A stretch of DNA of 35,032 nt from Io17-Chloro-G2 sp034420695 (GCA_034420695.1 DAOULB010000025.1:1-35032), one strand, 5' to 3'; positions 7,702-15,835 are shown, counted from the stretch's first letter. Made by a program: numbers and translations. Notes: generated from the sequence alone by a model not told the origin.

Positions 7702-7808
7702 ACAGGCTCGCCAGCGACGCACTATCGCCCGAGCAAATCCAATACGCCAAGACAGCAACCGAGGTCCTGGATTCCATCGACCAAATCGTCGGGCCCTACA
7801 GGAAATAA
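7656..7808 (+). CDS. small hypothetical protein, 50 residues
   Basis: ATG 7656 opens a frame that reads MLEVADYVPTARQAINRL and ends IDQIVGPYRK before TAA at 7806-7808. Codons end mostly in C or A in the style of the element, and the sequence is a plausible helical bundle. It overlaps the upstream gene by 46 bases and abuts the next ATG directly (TAA then ATG at 7809), which suggests translational coupling. Function unknown. Confidence 0.5.
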   Translation: MLEVADYVPTARQAINRLASDALSPEQIQYAKTATEVLDSIDQIVGPYRK

Positions 7809-7970
7809 ATGACCGCAGAACAGGAAAGACAACTCGCCGTCCGCCTCTCCATCGACACCCACGGAGGCCCATGGGGCGGCTGCGACGAGTGCCACCAGCA
7901 CGAAGAGAACACCCTCTCCCTGGACCCCGAGGCCATCGCCCTATGGCTCCAGCACCTCAACCAGGACTAG
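7809..7970 (+). CDS. small hypothetical protein with CxxC motif
   Basis: The 53-residue product starts MTAEQERQLAVRLSIDTHGG and contains GGCDECHQHEEN, a CxxC-x-H pattern that could bind one metal ion, then an acidic helix. It begins immediately after the stop of the previous small gene. It ends in TAG, after which the same frame stays open to 8169, with about 15 codons of plausible usage, so the true end is not certain. Confidence 0.5.
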   Translation: MTAEQERQLAVRLSIDTHGGPWGGCDECHQHEENTLSLDPEAIALWLQHLNQD

Positions 7971-8530
7971 GAGAGCGAGGCCCTAAGGGCCCCGCCGCAA
8001 AAGCCCGGAGCGCAACGCCGCGAACGCCCAGGGCATGGCCCTGGACACTCCCAAGAAAGAGGCCCCCGCCGACGGCGAAAACAACCGCAAAAGCAACCCT
8101 CCGACGGGCCAGGGAGACAGAGAAAATGCACCCCAATGTTTACCTACAAAACGTACCTGTCCCCTAAGTGAAGGACCCCCCATGTACCCAGAGGCCAACC
8201 GGCCAAACATTTTCTAACCAACACTCCAAAGCTGACCAGCTATGCAAAAGCCCCCAAACACAAATTGAGAATATTCAGACCAAGGCCTCAGGTGTAAAAA
8301 GCACCACAGGCCAAGCTGGAGACCCCGGAATATTTCCAAACAAACAATTTGGCCCCCACAGCTACGAACCACGCCCCTACATGTACCCCCTCCAGAGGCC
8401 CGAAACAGGGCCGAACGCCGCGCCAAAGCCCAACCCCAAAAAGCCGGGTAAATTGAAAGAAGAAGCCACGCCCCAAGAACCCGAAAACGCCCAGTCCTGA
8501 ACCAAAGACGGAGCCCACGGAGGAACACAA
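7971..8530 (+). other. 560-base stretch without a convincing gene
   Basis: Coding signal weakens here. A frame from 8035 to 8217 starts with good codon usage (MALDTPKKEAPADGENNRKS) but decays after about 30 codons. A GTG frame at 8168-8500 gives a Pro/Gln/Lys-rich, unstructured sequence. The middle (8190-8350) is richer in A+T than its surroundings. ATGTACCC followed by AGAGGCC appears at 8181-8197 and again around 8379-8400. I see no strong hairpin. Confidence 0.4.
8168..8500 (+). CDS. doubtful ORF, low-complexity product
   Basis: A GTG-started frame of 110 codons ends in TGA at 8498-8500. The product is rich in Pro, Gln, Lys and Thr with no hydrophobic core (for example PNKQFGPHSYEPRPYMYPLQ), so if made it would be disordered. 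In T-poor DNA open frames of this size arise by chance. No clear ribosome binding site. Confidence 0.2.
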   Translation: MKDPPCTQRPTGQTFSNQHSKADQLCKSPQTQIENIQTKASGVKSTTGQAGDPGIFPNKQFGPHSYEPRPYMYPLQRPETGPNAAPKPNPKKPGKLKEEATPQEPENAQS

Positions 8531-9012
8531 ATGGCCGGCAGGGAAACAAAATACGGGGCAAGACACCAAGACCCAGAACAAGAGGAGTGGAACGAAAACA
8601 CCACCCTGACCAATTTCATGGAAAAGCTACAAGAAAAGGACCAAGGACCTAGCCCGGGAACTGGCCTACGCTCAAGAGAGAACCACCGACCGGAGCCGCC
8701 TGTCCTGGGCCTCAGGGAGCACGGACGACCGCAAGGAAAGCCTGATCCTGATATTCAGAGCAGCGACCGAGGTCTGGGGAAGAAACCACGACAGAAGAGA
8801 GGAAGACACTGGCCCACCACATACAACAAGCCCTGACACACCCCCTCGCAGAACGGCTGCAGGAAATAACCGACCCCGCCAAGCGCCTGGCCGCAGCCTT
8901 TGAGCCAACAAAGTACAACGCCATGATGGAGCCAATCGCAGACCACCTCTCACACAACATGGCCAAGTTGAGAGAGGACCTGGAGGAATACCTATCCAGG
9001 GCCCAACCCTAG
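8531..9012 (+). pseudogene. hypothetical gene broken by two apparent one-base insertions
   Basis: Three consecutive frames carry one continuous protein-like signal. Frame 1 runs from ATG 8531 (after GGAGG) as MAGRETKYGARHQDPEQEEW. Frame 2 continues as KDLARELAYAQERTTDRSRL. Frame 3 continues as THPLAERLQEITDPAKRLAA to TAG 9010-9012. Neither downstream segment has its own start codon. Removing one A from AAAA at 8634-8637 and one G from GGGG at 8776-8779 restores a single reading frame of about 160 residues, with codon usage matching the neighbours across both joins. The protein would be helical, acidic/basic and of unknown function. Whether the shifts are sequencing errors or real decay cannot be told here. 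Confidence 0.6.
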
Positions 9013-9042
9013 CAGATAGATGAAAGGGACAGGATCGAAATC

Positions 9043-9477
9043 GTGGAAACCAACCTGCTATCCATCATGGAAATCGAAAGGGACCTTGACCAGGCAGCAG
9101 CCGGCCACAAACCGGAGGCAATGCCGGCGACCCTCCGGGAACAGTTCGATGCAGCCGCGGACGCAAGAACCCAGGCCCTCCACCACGAGTTCAGGGCCTA
9201 CATGGCAGACCGATACAGCGGGAGCGACAACCCCGAACACGTCCACCGGGACAATTACGCCGCGGTAACAGGATGGGAGCAGTTCAAGGAAGACTTCCAA
9301 GAGTTCACCGAGAACCACCTCCCCGGCGACGCCCACCGCCTAGCCACAGACCTGGCCATCACAGCGACAGCAGAAACAAGACAGGTCCTCTTCGGCCTGA
9401 CGCCAGCAGACACCGCAGCCCACGAACGCTACATAAAGGAAATCACGACAAGGGGACACCCCCCCCCCGTCCCATGA
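9043..9477 (+). CDS. hypothetical protein, helical
   Basis: The 144-residue product is rich in charged helices (METNLLSIMEIERDLDQAAA) and includes an aromatic segment (HHEFRAYMADRYSG). The start is uncertain: GTG 9043 is the first standard start in the frame, and the frame stays open without one back to the stop at 9010, so a few residues may be missing. It converges with the leftward gene ending at 9490, leaving only 12 bases between the stops and no visible terminator. No family recognised. Confidence 0.55.
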   Translation: METNLLSIMEIERDLDQAAAGHKPEAMPATLREQFDAAADARTQALHHEFRAYMADRYSGSDNPEHVHRDNYAAVTGWEQFKEDFQEFTENHLPGDAHRLATDLAITATAETRQVLFGLTPADTAAHERYIKEITTRGHPPPVP

Positions 9478-9489
9478 ACACCCGGCCAC

Positions 9490-10080
9490 CTACCACGGCC
9501 TAGGAGGCCAAGCCCCCACCCTGGAACGGACCTGCTCCGCGATATGAAGCAGCGCCGTGGACCTGTCCACCCACTCCACCGCGCCACATTCCGGAACCGA
9601 AAAGCCGGTCTCCATAAAGACCAACTCACGGAAACGCTGCTGGTCCAGAATATTAGATTCAGGCCCCAGGAACACCTTTCCAACACCAGTTTCCAAGGAA
9701 AAAACAGGCTCCTCCTGTCCGCTGCGAACCACTCGCGCAAGGGAGAAACCAAAGGCTTCGGACAAGGCTTCCTTCGTCTCGTCAAGGACATCGCACACGG
9801 CAAAGGGGTCGGCCGCCAACCTGGCCCGGCACGCCTCGTAGGAAGCAACATCCTCCGGGCTGCAGCCTAGGATAAGAGACTGGCCCTCAACAGGACCCTC
9901 CCCACTACCCTCCGAAACAACTCCGGAAACCCACAACTCCAAGGCTCCGCAAATCGCCTCAGACAGGCTCACACCCCGGCGAGCCGCCGCCTCGCGAAAA
10001 GTCTCCACCAAGGACACAGGCACCTCGACCACAGACCCACCACCAATCCGGCTCCCCATCCGACTGAGCAACGGAGTCAC
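9490..10080 (-). CDS. putative ribbon-helix-helix DNA-binding protein
   Basis: This is one of only two convincing leftward genes. Near the N-terminus, SVVEVPVSLVETFREAAARR and GVSLSEAICGALELW give a beta strand, a helix, a turn and a second helix, the ribbon-helix-helix pattern of plasmid and phage repressors. The remaining 140 residues have no recognisable motif and may sense a partner. GTG 10080 is the longest start; TTG 10071 is better spaced from GGGGAGG. Its mRNA is G/T-rich because the top strand stays C/A-rich even here (bases 9661-9720: 18 A, 22 C, 10 G, 10 T). It is divergent from the winged-helix-like gene at 10335. Confidence 0.68.
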   Translation of the reverse strand: MTPLLSRMGSRIGGGSVVEVPVSLVETFREAAARRGVSLSEAICGALELWVSGVVSEGSGEGPVEGQSLILGCSPEDVASYEACRARLAADPFAVCDVLDETKEALSEAFGFSLARVVRSGQEEPVFSLETGVGKVFLGPESNILDQQRFRELVFMETGFSVPECGAVEWVDRSTALLHIAEQVRSRVGAWPPRPW

Positions 10081-10095
10081 CTCCCCGAGACCCCT

Positions 10096-10293
10096 TCACC
10101 GGCTGCGGCGAAAAACAGGCCTCTTACCAACAATGTAACACGACAACCCCCTTTCACGCATCGAAAGACGTAAACCGCCAAGAGCCAAAGAGATCGACAA
10201 CCACCCAAGACCAACCGGAAACAGCAAAAACTCTACTCCGAGAGCAGCACCGCCACCACCCCCTAAAACCAACCAAGACAGAGAACAAGCCAA
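10096..10293 (-). CDS. doubtful small hydrophobic ORF upstream of the RHH gene
   Basis: A 65-codon leftward frame ends 15 bases before the ribbon-helix-helix start. The product has two hydrophobic stretches (LSWLVLGGGGGAALGVEFLL and GLGWLSISLALGG) and a basic end. Random translation of a G/T-rich strand also yields Gly, Val, Leu, Trp and Phe, so the membrane look is weak evidence. The region may instead simply hold the divergent promoters. Confidence 0.25.
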   Translation of the reverse strand: MACSLSWLVLGGGGGAALGVEFLLFPVGLGWLSISLALGGLRLSMRERGLSCYIVGKRPVFRRSR

Positions 10294-10334
10294 GAGTTAT
10301 AAGGCAACTCCGCACCTGCCGGAACTACAGCGAA

Positions 10335-10664
10335 ATGCTGACGGCCATCGCCAAGGCCCACGCCGGCGCCCTCAACATAAAGACCGCTGCAAACCTCATA
10401 AGGGCCAGCCGCCGCTCCAAGACCAGGCTCTCGAGCATGCAGGCCTACATAAACTCCCTGCTCTCCACCAACCCCGACTTCCGCAAGGTAGACCCCCAAA
10501 ACTACAAACTCACCCGGGAAGCACTGAAGGCCAACCCCTTCATCTGGCAGAAGTTGACCGCCACCGACCCAACCCAGGCAGAGCAGCGAGACAACACAAC
10601 TCCAATCCCGTCCCCGGAAACCACGGCAGAGAGCCGCAGCACCAATGTGGCCAGCCACAAGTAG
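10335..10664 (+). CDS. putative winged-helix (HARE-HTH-like) protein
   Basis: Residues 1-65 resemble the HARE-HTH/winged-helix layout: a first helix (MLTAIAKAHAGALNIKTAAN), a second helix with basic residues (ASRRSKTRLSSMQAYINSLL) and a C-terminal wing (NPDFRKVDPQNYKL), where the family has F-x-x-v-x-x-g-x-y-x-L. The last 40 residues are polar and probably disordered. The start is about 250 bases from the divergent ribbon-helix-helix gene. A TATAAG box near 10297 might serve the promoter. The fold assignment is from pattern only. Confidence 0.5.
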   Translation: MLTAIAKAHAGALNIKTAANLIRASRRSKTRLSSMQAYINSLLSTNPDFRKVDPQNYKLTREALKANPFIWQKLTATDPTQAEQRDNTTPIPSPETTAESRSTNVASHK

Positions 10665-10766
10665 GAATGGAACCAGCAACAGAAAGCCTTACCGTAGACG
10701 CCAAATCCAGTAAGCACACCCGGTGCTAAATTCGAAACCACAGGACATTATTTCTGGAGCCTTTTT

Positions 10767-11147
10767 ATGAAACTGACGGAAGACCAATTCGTAGAGAGCT
10801 ACAAGGAGGAACTTAAGGCCAAGAACCGGCAGGCCCCGTCCCAAGTCATGGTGGCAAGCAAGCAGAAGATCTGGGCAGTGCCAGTCCTGGTCAGGGTCCT
10901 GGACGTAGAGCAGTTCCAGAGCGAAATCGCCGACATGGAACCCGACGAGCAGAACAGCCCCCACGAAATAACCATCGCAATCATTTCCAGCGAAGAAGAC
11001 ATACCCGTAGGGGAGATGCTCCTACAGGAATACGCCGATCACCCGGCAAGAAAGGAATTCATCACCTACGTGGACAGCATCGCCGGCCTCCTGTGCCAGC
11101 TAAACGGCCTCTGCAACACCACAGGACCGATGCTGATGAACGTCTGA
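10767..11147 (+). CDS. hypothetical protein
   Basis: The 126-codon frame starts MKLTEDQFVESYKEELKAKN after GGAGCC and alternates helices with short strands (VMVASKQKIWAVPVLVRVLD, EITIAIISSEEDIPVGEMLL), suggesting an alpha/beta fold of unknown role. After the TGA at 11145-11147 the same frame continues for 32 protein-like codons (KLVDFCGAEIPGLLAQEITE) to TGA 11244-11246. There is no start codon in that part, so this gene may really be about 157 residues long with an internal stop. No family recognised. Confidence 0.6.
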   Translation: MKLTEDQFVESYKEELKAKNRQAPSQVMVASKQKIWAVPVLVRVLDVEQFQSEIADMEPDEQNSPHEITIAIISSEEDIPVGEMLLQEYADHPARKEFITYVDSIAGLLCQLNGLCNTTGPMLMNV

Positions 11148-11355
11148 CAGAAGCTGGTTGACTTCTGCGGGGCCGAAATCCCGGGGCTCCTGGCCCAGGA
11201 AATCACGGAAGAGACCCGAAAAAGAGAGAAAAATCACCCGTCCTGAGGGACGGAAAAGCCGATTTGCAGCTTTGAAAACCAAAACCTGTCCTATATACAT
11301 GTGCGCGCGAGGACACCTCTCCTTTTTCCAAATCAGGGCGGCCCTACGAGTGTGT

Positions 11356-11383
11356 GGAGTAGTGCGAGTAATGACACTACTCC
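11356..11383. repeat. perfect 9-bp inverted repeat of the GGAGTAG motif
   Basis: GGAGTAGTG at 11356-11364 and CACTACTCC at 11375-11383 are exact inverted copies around a 10-base spacer. A further partial copy, CTCACTACTT, follows at about 11385. The arrangement suits a dimeric DNA-binding protein or a cruciform. Confidence 0.55.
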
Positions 11384-11453
11384 TCTCACTACTTCAAGTG
11401 AAAGTATCAAAAACATCGTTTTCAGATATAAATTTCAGTATCAAAAATGGGTT

Positions 11454-11477
11454 GGAGTAGTGGAGTAGCCGGAGTAG
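11454..11477. repeat. three direct copies of GGAGTAG
   Basis: GGAGTAG starts at 11454, 11462 and 11471, that is every 8-9 bases, slightly less than one helical turn. With the inverted pair about 90 bases upstream they form an iteron-like group. Confidence 0.5.
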
Positions 11478-11694
11478 CGAGGAAAATCAGTCAACCTCGA
11501 TCCTCACATCCCTCGCGGGCGTGTATAAAGGACAGATTTTCGCCTCCAGATATAAAAAGCCCTGAAACAACCTAAAACACAGCTCCCTGAAGTGTCAGCA
11601 ACACCCTTCTCCAAGGCCCCCAAAGTAGTATCATCAAGGCCAGAAGAAAGAGCAGAGGCCCGGAAACAAGCCCTGCCGGCGCCCAAGGGGCTGT

Positions 11695-12732
11695 GTGATG
11701 ACCGAAAACCCCAGGTGGCAGGTCCTGGCGGCCCAGGACATAACCAAGGAGGAGCACCCCTACCTCAGAATGTCGGCCGCGGGCAAGTGCGCCCGCGCGC
11801 TGGCCTACGCCCTCCAGTCCACACCCGAGTCCGACCCGCCGGACGCCAACTCAAGAAACCGCATGAACCTAGGCCACATGGCGGAGATCCTGATAGTCCA
11901 GAACCTGGAAGCCGCCGGCTGGGAAACGGACCACACCGTCCTCTCAAGTTCCGGCCAACTCGAAGTCACAATGGAAATTCCCGACACAGGCTACATTCTG
12001 ACCGGTCACCCCGACGGCACCTGCCGCCACCCAGACTTTACCAAGGACAAGTGGGTCCCCCTAGAGTGCAAGTCGATGAGCCCCGACCGGGCCGACGAGA
12101 CCATCGAACAGGGCATAGCCACCACCTACCCGTCCTACATGGCCCAGATCGGGCTCTACGGACGCCAACTCCACGAAAGGGAACTGGTCTCCCACCCCAC
12201 CTTCGGCGTGTTCGCCATGATGGACCGCAACGGACGGACAATGGCCCCGGAACGGGTCTCCTGGGAGGAGTCCTTCGTAGACACCATCATCAACAAGGTT
12301 CAGGGCGTCATACAGCAGTCAGAAAAAGGTGAACTGCCAGAAAGACCATACCCACCAGGCTCCCAGGAATGCACATTCTGTCCCTATCACACCCTCTGCA
12401 GAGGAGAACCCGCCAGAATAGACCAAGGGATATCACCAACCCCCGCCGTGAGCCCCAAAGACCCCGAAGTGACGGCCGCCGCCCGGCTCTGGAGGGACCT
12501 CAAGCCTCAGAACGACTACGTCAAGTCCGTCCTCCAAGCCGCCTGCGACGAAGCCGACAACGCCAATATAGTCTTCGAAGACGTCATCGCCGGGTACTTC
12601 GTCCCAAGAAACCCGCCAGAGTACCTGGCATCCAAGCTGGAGAAACTGGTCCCTGCGGACATACTGGCCAAGTGCAAAAACATATCCCTGCCCAAGGGCA
12701 AGGGCTTCTGGATCAGAAAAGCGAAGTATTGA
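11695..12732 (+). CDS. PD-(D/E)XK nuclease with Fe-S cluster motif, Cas4/RecB-like
   Basis: The 345-residue protein has the active site of RecB-family nucleases: GHPDG (Asp107), then LECKS (Glu124, Lys126), and a downstream helix with the conserved Gln/Tyr motif (YMAQIGLYGRQL). One cysteine near the N-terminus (GKCARALAYAL, Cys32) and three at CTFCPYHTLC (Cys226, Cys229, Cys235) form the pattern that binds a 4Fe-4S cluster in Cas4 and AddB. Such proteins are 5'-3' exonucleases used by phages and plasmids in recombination or end processing. The C-terminal 100 residues (DLKPQNDYVKSVLQAACDEA) are a helical extension. GTG 11695 and ATG 11698 are adjacent; AAGGGG lies 8 bases upstream. It sits directly after the repeat region. 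Confidence 0.85.
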   Translation: MMTENPRWQVLAAQDITKEEHPYLRMSAAGKCARALAYALQSTPESDPPDANSRNRMNLGHMAEILIVQNLEAAGWETDHTVLSSSGQLEVTMEIPDTGYILTGHPDGTCRHPDFTKDKWVPLECKSMSPDRADETIEQGIATTYPSYMAQIGLYGRQLHERELVSHPTFGVFAMMDRNGRTMAPERVSWEESFVDTIINKVQGVIQQSEKGELPERPYPPGSQECTFCPYHTLCRGEPARIDQGISPTPAVSPKDPEVTAAARLWRDLKPQNDYVKSVLQAACDEADNANIVFEDVIAGYFVPRNPPEYLASKLEKLVPADILAKCKNISLPKGKGFWIRKAKY

Positions 12733-12837
12733 ACCCAGCCCACACAGAGAAACGCGGCGCCAAAGTCCAGCCCCGTCGAATCTTCTATCCTGTAACCAAG
12801 GCCCCGATCCAACACAGGCCACCAGGATAGAAATCAA

Positions 12838-15564
12838 ATGAAGTCCCTAAGAGCGAAGCTCACCGCGGCAACTTTGGCACTGCTGGCCGCAGCCACCCTC
12901 ACAGCAAGCGACCCCATACCCGCAACTGCCCAAAGACTACAACAGCCGGCGACGGAAGGCGGCATCTGCAACAGAACCCCTATTGTCCAAGAGGCACTAC
13001 TACAAGCCCTGAAGGACACCAACAAGGTACACCCCCTACCCCAATGCGACGGCGTCACCAGCCAGCACCTAGCGCTTTTGACCGGCGAACTCTCCCTCCA
13101 GTGGCAGAGAATAGACAGCCTGCGGCCTCAAGACCTCCAGGACCTGACCAACCTCCAGGAGTTGAACCTGGCAGACAACAGCATAGCCAGCCTTCCGGAC
13201 GACCTCTTCGCGGAAATCCCCCTCTTGGAAAGCATCGACCTCAGCAACAATGACCTTACCGAAATACCAGAAGCCGCATTCAAGAACAATCCCAACCTGA
13301 GACGCATAGACATATCAGAAAATCAAATCTCCAGCCTCCCAAAAGGCCTCCTGACGCAGGCAAGCAACCTCCTGAAGTTCGAAGCCGCCGCCAACAGAAT
13401 AAGCAAAATTCCTGACGACTTCGCCGCTTCCAACCCTCGCATAACCCACATCAACCTCTCCCGGAACAAGCTACGAGCACTGGCCGAGGGAACATTTGCC
13501 AAGAACAACGAGTTAACCCGGGTAAACCTCTCCGACAACTGGCTCCCCGGCCTGCCCGACAACATCTTCCAGCACAACCCAAACCTCCAGACTATAAACC
13601 TCTCCGGAAACCGTCTCAGCAGGCCTCCGGTCCTACCCCCAAGCACCAAGACAGCCAACCTGCACAGCAACAAGATCAAAATATTTCCAAGGTCCCTAGC
13701 CGTGGGAAGGAACAACTTCAATACCCTGACCATGGACCATAACCCAGGCGCCCCATTTCGCTTCATAGCCAACCTGCAACAGGTCGACCACAACACAGTG
13801 CGCGTCGGTCTCTCCCAGAAACCGCCCCTGCCGATCAGCGTCGAAATAGCAGCAACCAACGTCGCCATACACTCAACAACCACCCATTTCGACCCAGGAA
13901 GCACCTACGGAGGGGAAATCAAAATCACACCGAAGGAGCAACCCGCCACCCTCGAGCAGAGACCCACCATCGCCGTGAAGAACATCTCCTTCACCCTGGA
14001 CAAGACGACAGGTATCCTGGCCCTTCCAGGACGCCCCCTGGTGCCGGAACTCAGCTTGGTCATAGAAACACAAACACCGGCCATAACGACCAAGGAAGGG
14101 GAAACAGCGGTCGTACTCCTGAAGGCCAGCAAGGCTCCCCAGGAAGACATATCAGTCCCCTACACCCTGGGGCCGGACCAAGACCCAAGCACACAGGACG
14201 CGGACCAAGAGGACTACAACAACCACAGCAAAGGACAGGCCCTCTTAAAAGCAGGCCAGATACAGACCGAAATCACCATCCCGATAACCGCGGACACAAA
14301 CAACGACGAACCGGTTTCCGAAACTTTCATCGTAGCCCTGGCCCCCCCGGGCCCGGACGCTCCCTACCGGCTCGCAGCCCAAGCAAGCACCGAAGTAACC
14401 ATCAAGATGGGCATCTGCAACCGGACCCCGGCCGTAACCGCAGTACTCCTCTCAAATCTCCCACCCCCCAACCCAACGGACCAACCAAGAACCTGCAGCG
14501 ACATAACACCAAACCATCTGGAAATCCTGGGCCCCCGCCTTGAACTCAAAGATCTGGACATCGAGGAATTGAAAGCCAGGGACCTACAAGGCTTGGCCAA
14601 CGTCAAAGACCTAGACCTGTCAGGAAACAAATTGGAGGAAATACCAGAGGGCCTCCTGAACAACATGCCAGGTCTCACCAAGGTAAACCTGGCAAGAAAC
14701 CAGCTCCATGAGATCCACAGCCAAACATTCCAGCACACACCCCTCCTGGAATACATCAACCTGGCCGGCAACAACCTCACAAAACTCCCGGAAGGCCTGC
14801 TGAGAAACACTCCAGCCCTGGGAAGCCTGATCCTCTCCTGGAACGAAATAAACCAAGTACCCACCAATCTCCTCAGCAACACCCCAAGCCTGAGAAACCT
14901 GTTCCTGGACAACAACCACATAGTCGCCACCCCGCAGCTATTCCTGAAGACAGCTACAAACCTCTACTTCGTCGACCTGTCCAACAACAAAATGGAGGTC
15001 CTCCCCACAGAGTTCCCGGACAGCCTCCGAATCCTCCACGCCCAGCACAACCTCCTCTATTCAGTACCGGACAACCTCCCGAACCAGCTATCCACCCTGA
15101 ACCTGGAGGGAAACAACTTCACAGAGGTCCCGGACAACCTGCCGGCAAGTCTCCAGGTCCTCCACCTCAGGGACAACGACATAGCTGACATGGCGTCGGA
15201 AAGGCTGGCCCACATGCCCCGCCTCTCCAGCCTGAACCTGGACAGCAACACAGGAACCCCGTTCCAAGTCCAGTTCCAGATGACCCTCATCGACGAGTAC
15301 GCCGCAAGGGTCAGCCTCTCCAGGCCCGCCCCCCTGCCCCTCGCAGTCACCATGACAGGAAGCCATATCACACCGATCCCAAACCGGGTAACATTCCGCA
15401 GAGGCCAGCAGGAGGGCCCAATCATCGAACTAAGGCCAATCCAAGGCTTGGAAAACAGGCCAGGCGAAGGCACCGTAGCCATGGCCGCCACCTGGTTCAT
15501 CAACGCACAGGCATACGGAATCGAAATCGTGCCCGGCCCCAGCCTGACCATACCAATCAGGTAA
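12838..15564 (+). CDS. secreted leucine-rich repeat protein with central Calx-beta domain
   Basis: The 908-residue product starts with a signal peptide (MKSLRAKLTAATLALLAAAT, cut after about ATAQ). Two similar halves follow. Each opens with a GICNRTP module containing two cysteines (at about residues 41 and 530) and continues with leucine-rich repeats of about 24 residues (LQELNLADNSIASLPDDLF, LTKVNLARNQLHEIHSQTF). Between them, residues about 410-522 form a Calx-beta-like domain (ITTKEGETAVVLLKASKAP and the later SETFIVALAPPG). Both LRR blocks end in a beta-rich segment starting near NPGAPFRF or NTGTPFQV. There is no transmembrane anchor or LPXTG, so it is probably released or surface-bound. 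Proteins of this kind bind other proteins or surfaces. Confidence 0.85.
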   Translation: MKSLRAKLTAATLALLAAATLTASDPIPATAQRLQQPATEGGICNRTPIVQEALLQALKDTNKVHPLPQCDGVTSQHLALLTGELSLQWQRIDSLRPQDLQDLTNLQELNLADNSIASLPDDLFAEIPLLESIDLSNNDLTEIPEAAFKNNPNLRRIDISENQISSLPKGLLTQASNLLKFEAAANRISKIPDDFAASNPRITHINLSRNKLRALAEGTFAKNNELTRVNLSDNWLPGLPDNIFQHNPNLQTINLSGNRLSRPPVLPPSTKTANLHSNKIKIFPRSLAVGRNNFNTLTMDHNPGAPFRFIANLQQVDHNTVRVGLSQKPPLPISVEIAATNVAIHSTTTHFDPGSTYGGEIKITPKEQPATLEQRPTIAVKNISFTLDKTTGILALPGRPLVPELSLVIETQTPAITTKEGETAVVLLKASKAPQEDISVPYTLGPDQDPSTQDADQEDYNNHSKGQALLKAGQIQTEITIPITADTNNDEPVSETFIVALAPPGPDAPYRLAAQASTEVTIKMGICNRTPAVTAVLLSNLPPPNPTDQPRTCSDITPNHLEILGPRLELKDLDIEELKARDLQGLANVKDLDLSGNKLEEIPEGLLNNMPGLTKVNLARNQLHEIHSQTFQHTPLLEYINLAGNNLTKLPEGLLRNTPALGSLILSWNEINQVPTNLLSNTPSLRNLFLDNNHIVATPQLFLKTATNLYFVDLSNNKMEVLPTEFPDSLRILHAQHNLLYSVPDNLPNQLSTLNLEGNNFTEVPDNLPASLQVLHLRDNDIADMASERLAHMPRLSSLNLDSNTGTPFQVQFQMTLIDEYAARVSLSRPAPLPLAVTMTGSHITPIPNRVTFRRGQQEGPIIELRPIQGLENRPGEGTVAMAATWFINAQAYGIEIVPGPSLTIPIR

Positions 15565-15601
15565 TGCAAATCACAAAAAAGGACAAAAGACACTCCAACC
15601 A

Positions 15602-15835
15602 ATGCAATTCCCATACCCAGAGACCACACACCTTCCAGTCATCGTCAGAACCCTCTGCGGCAAGACCCTGAGTACCCTTCCCACCAGCCACCGAATCACC
15701 CGGACAGGAGAAGCCCCTTCATGCAAGACATGCAAGAAACTCCAGAGGAGGATAAGCTCCAAGCGAAGGGGCACCACGAAGGCCTGGAACGGCCTGATAC
15801 AGAGGCCCAGAAAGTTCAGGGCGACAGCCAGATGA
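15602..15835 (+). CDS. small basic protein with Cys pairs
   Basis: The 77-residue product contains TLCGKTLST and, 23 residues later, SCKTCKKLQRRISSKRR, a layout (CxxK/G then CxxCxK) seen in small phage proteins that bind one zinc and nucleic acid. The tail is strongly basic. It ends in TGA overlapping the ATG of the phosphoribosyltransferase gene at 15832 (ATGA), so the two are probably translated together. Function unknown. Confidence 0.55.
   Translation: MQFPYPETTHLPVIVRTLCGKTLSTLPTSHRITRTGEAPSCKTCKKLQRRISSKRRGTTKAWNGLIQRPRKFRATAR

Larger units (their letters stand above)
11247..11694 (+). promoter_or_regulatory. A+T-richer non-coding region with iteron-like repeats, candidate origin or control region
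   Basis: No gene is supported over about 450 bases. The region breaks the C/A-rich pattern with T-containing and A-rich runs. It holds GGAGTAG at 11356, 11454, 11462 and 11471, an inverted copy of GGAGTAGTG, AGTATCAAAAA at 11403-11413 and 11437-11447, and CAGATATAAA at 11423-11432 and 11547-11556. Such repeats plus A+T-rich DNA are typical of plasmid or phage replication origins and of multi-operator control regions. No DnaA box was identified. It precedes the Fe-S nuclease gene. Confidence 0.4.

Noticed and set aside
11158..11460. 100-codon rightward frame over the repeat region
   Set aside because: No ribosome binding site, no codon bias of the element, and it runs through the GGAGTAG inverted repeat.
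11520..11560. TATAAA-like boxes suggesting archaeal promoters
   Set aside because: Only two such boxes occur, strong Shine-Dalgarno sites and bacterial gene families dominate, and the boxes are explained as part of the A+T-rich repeat region.
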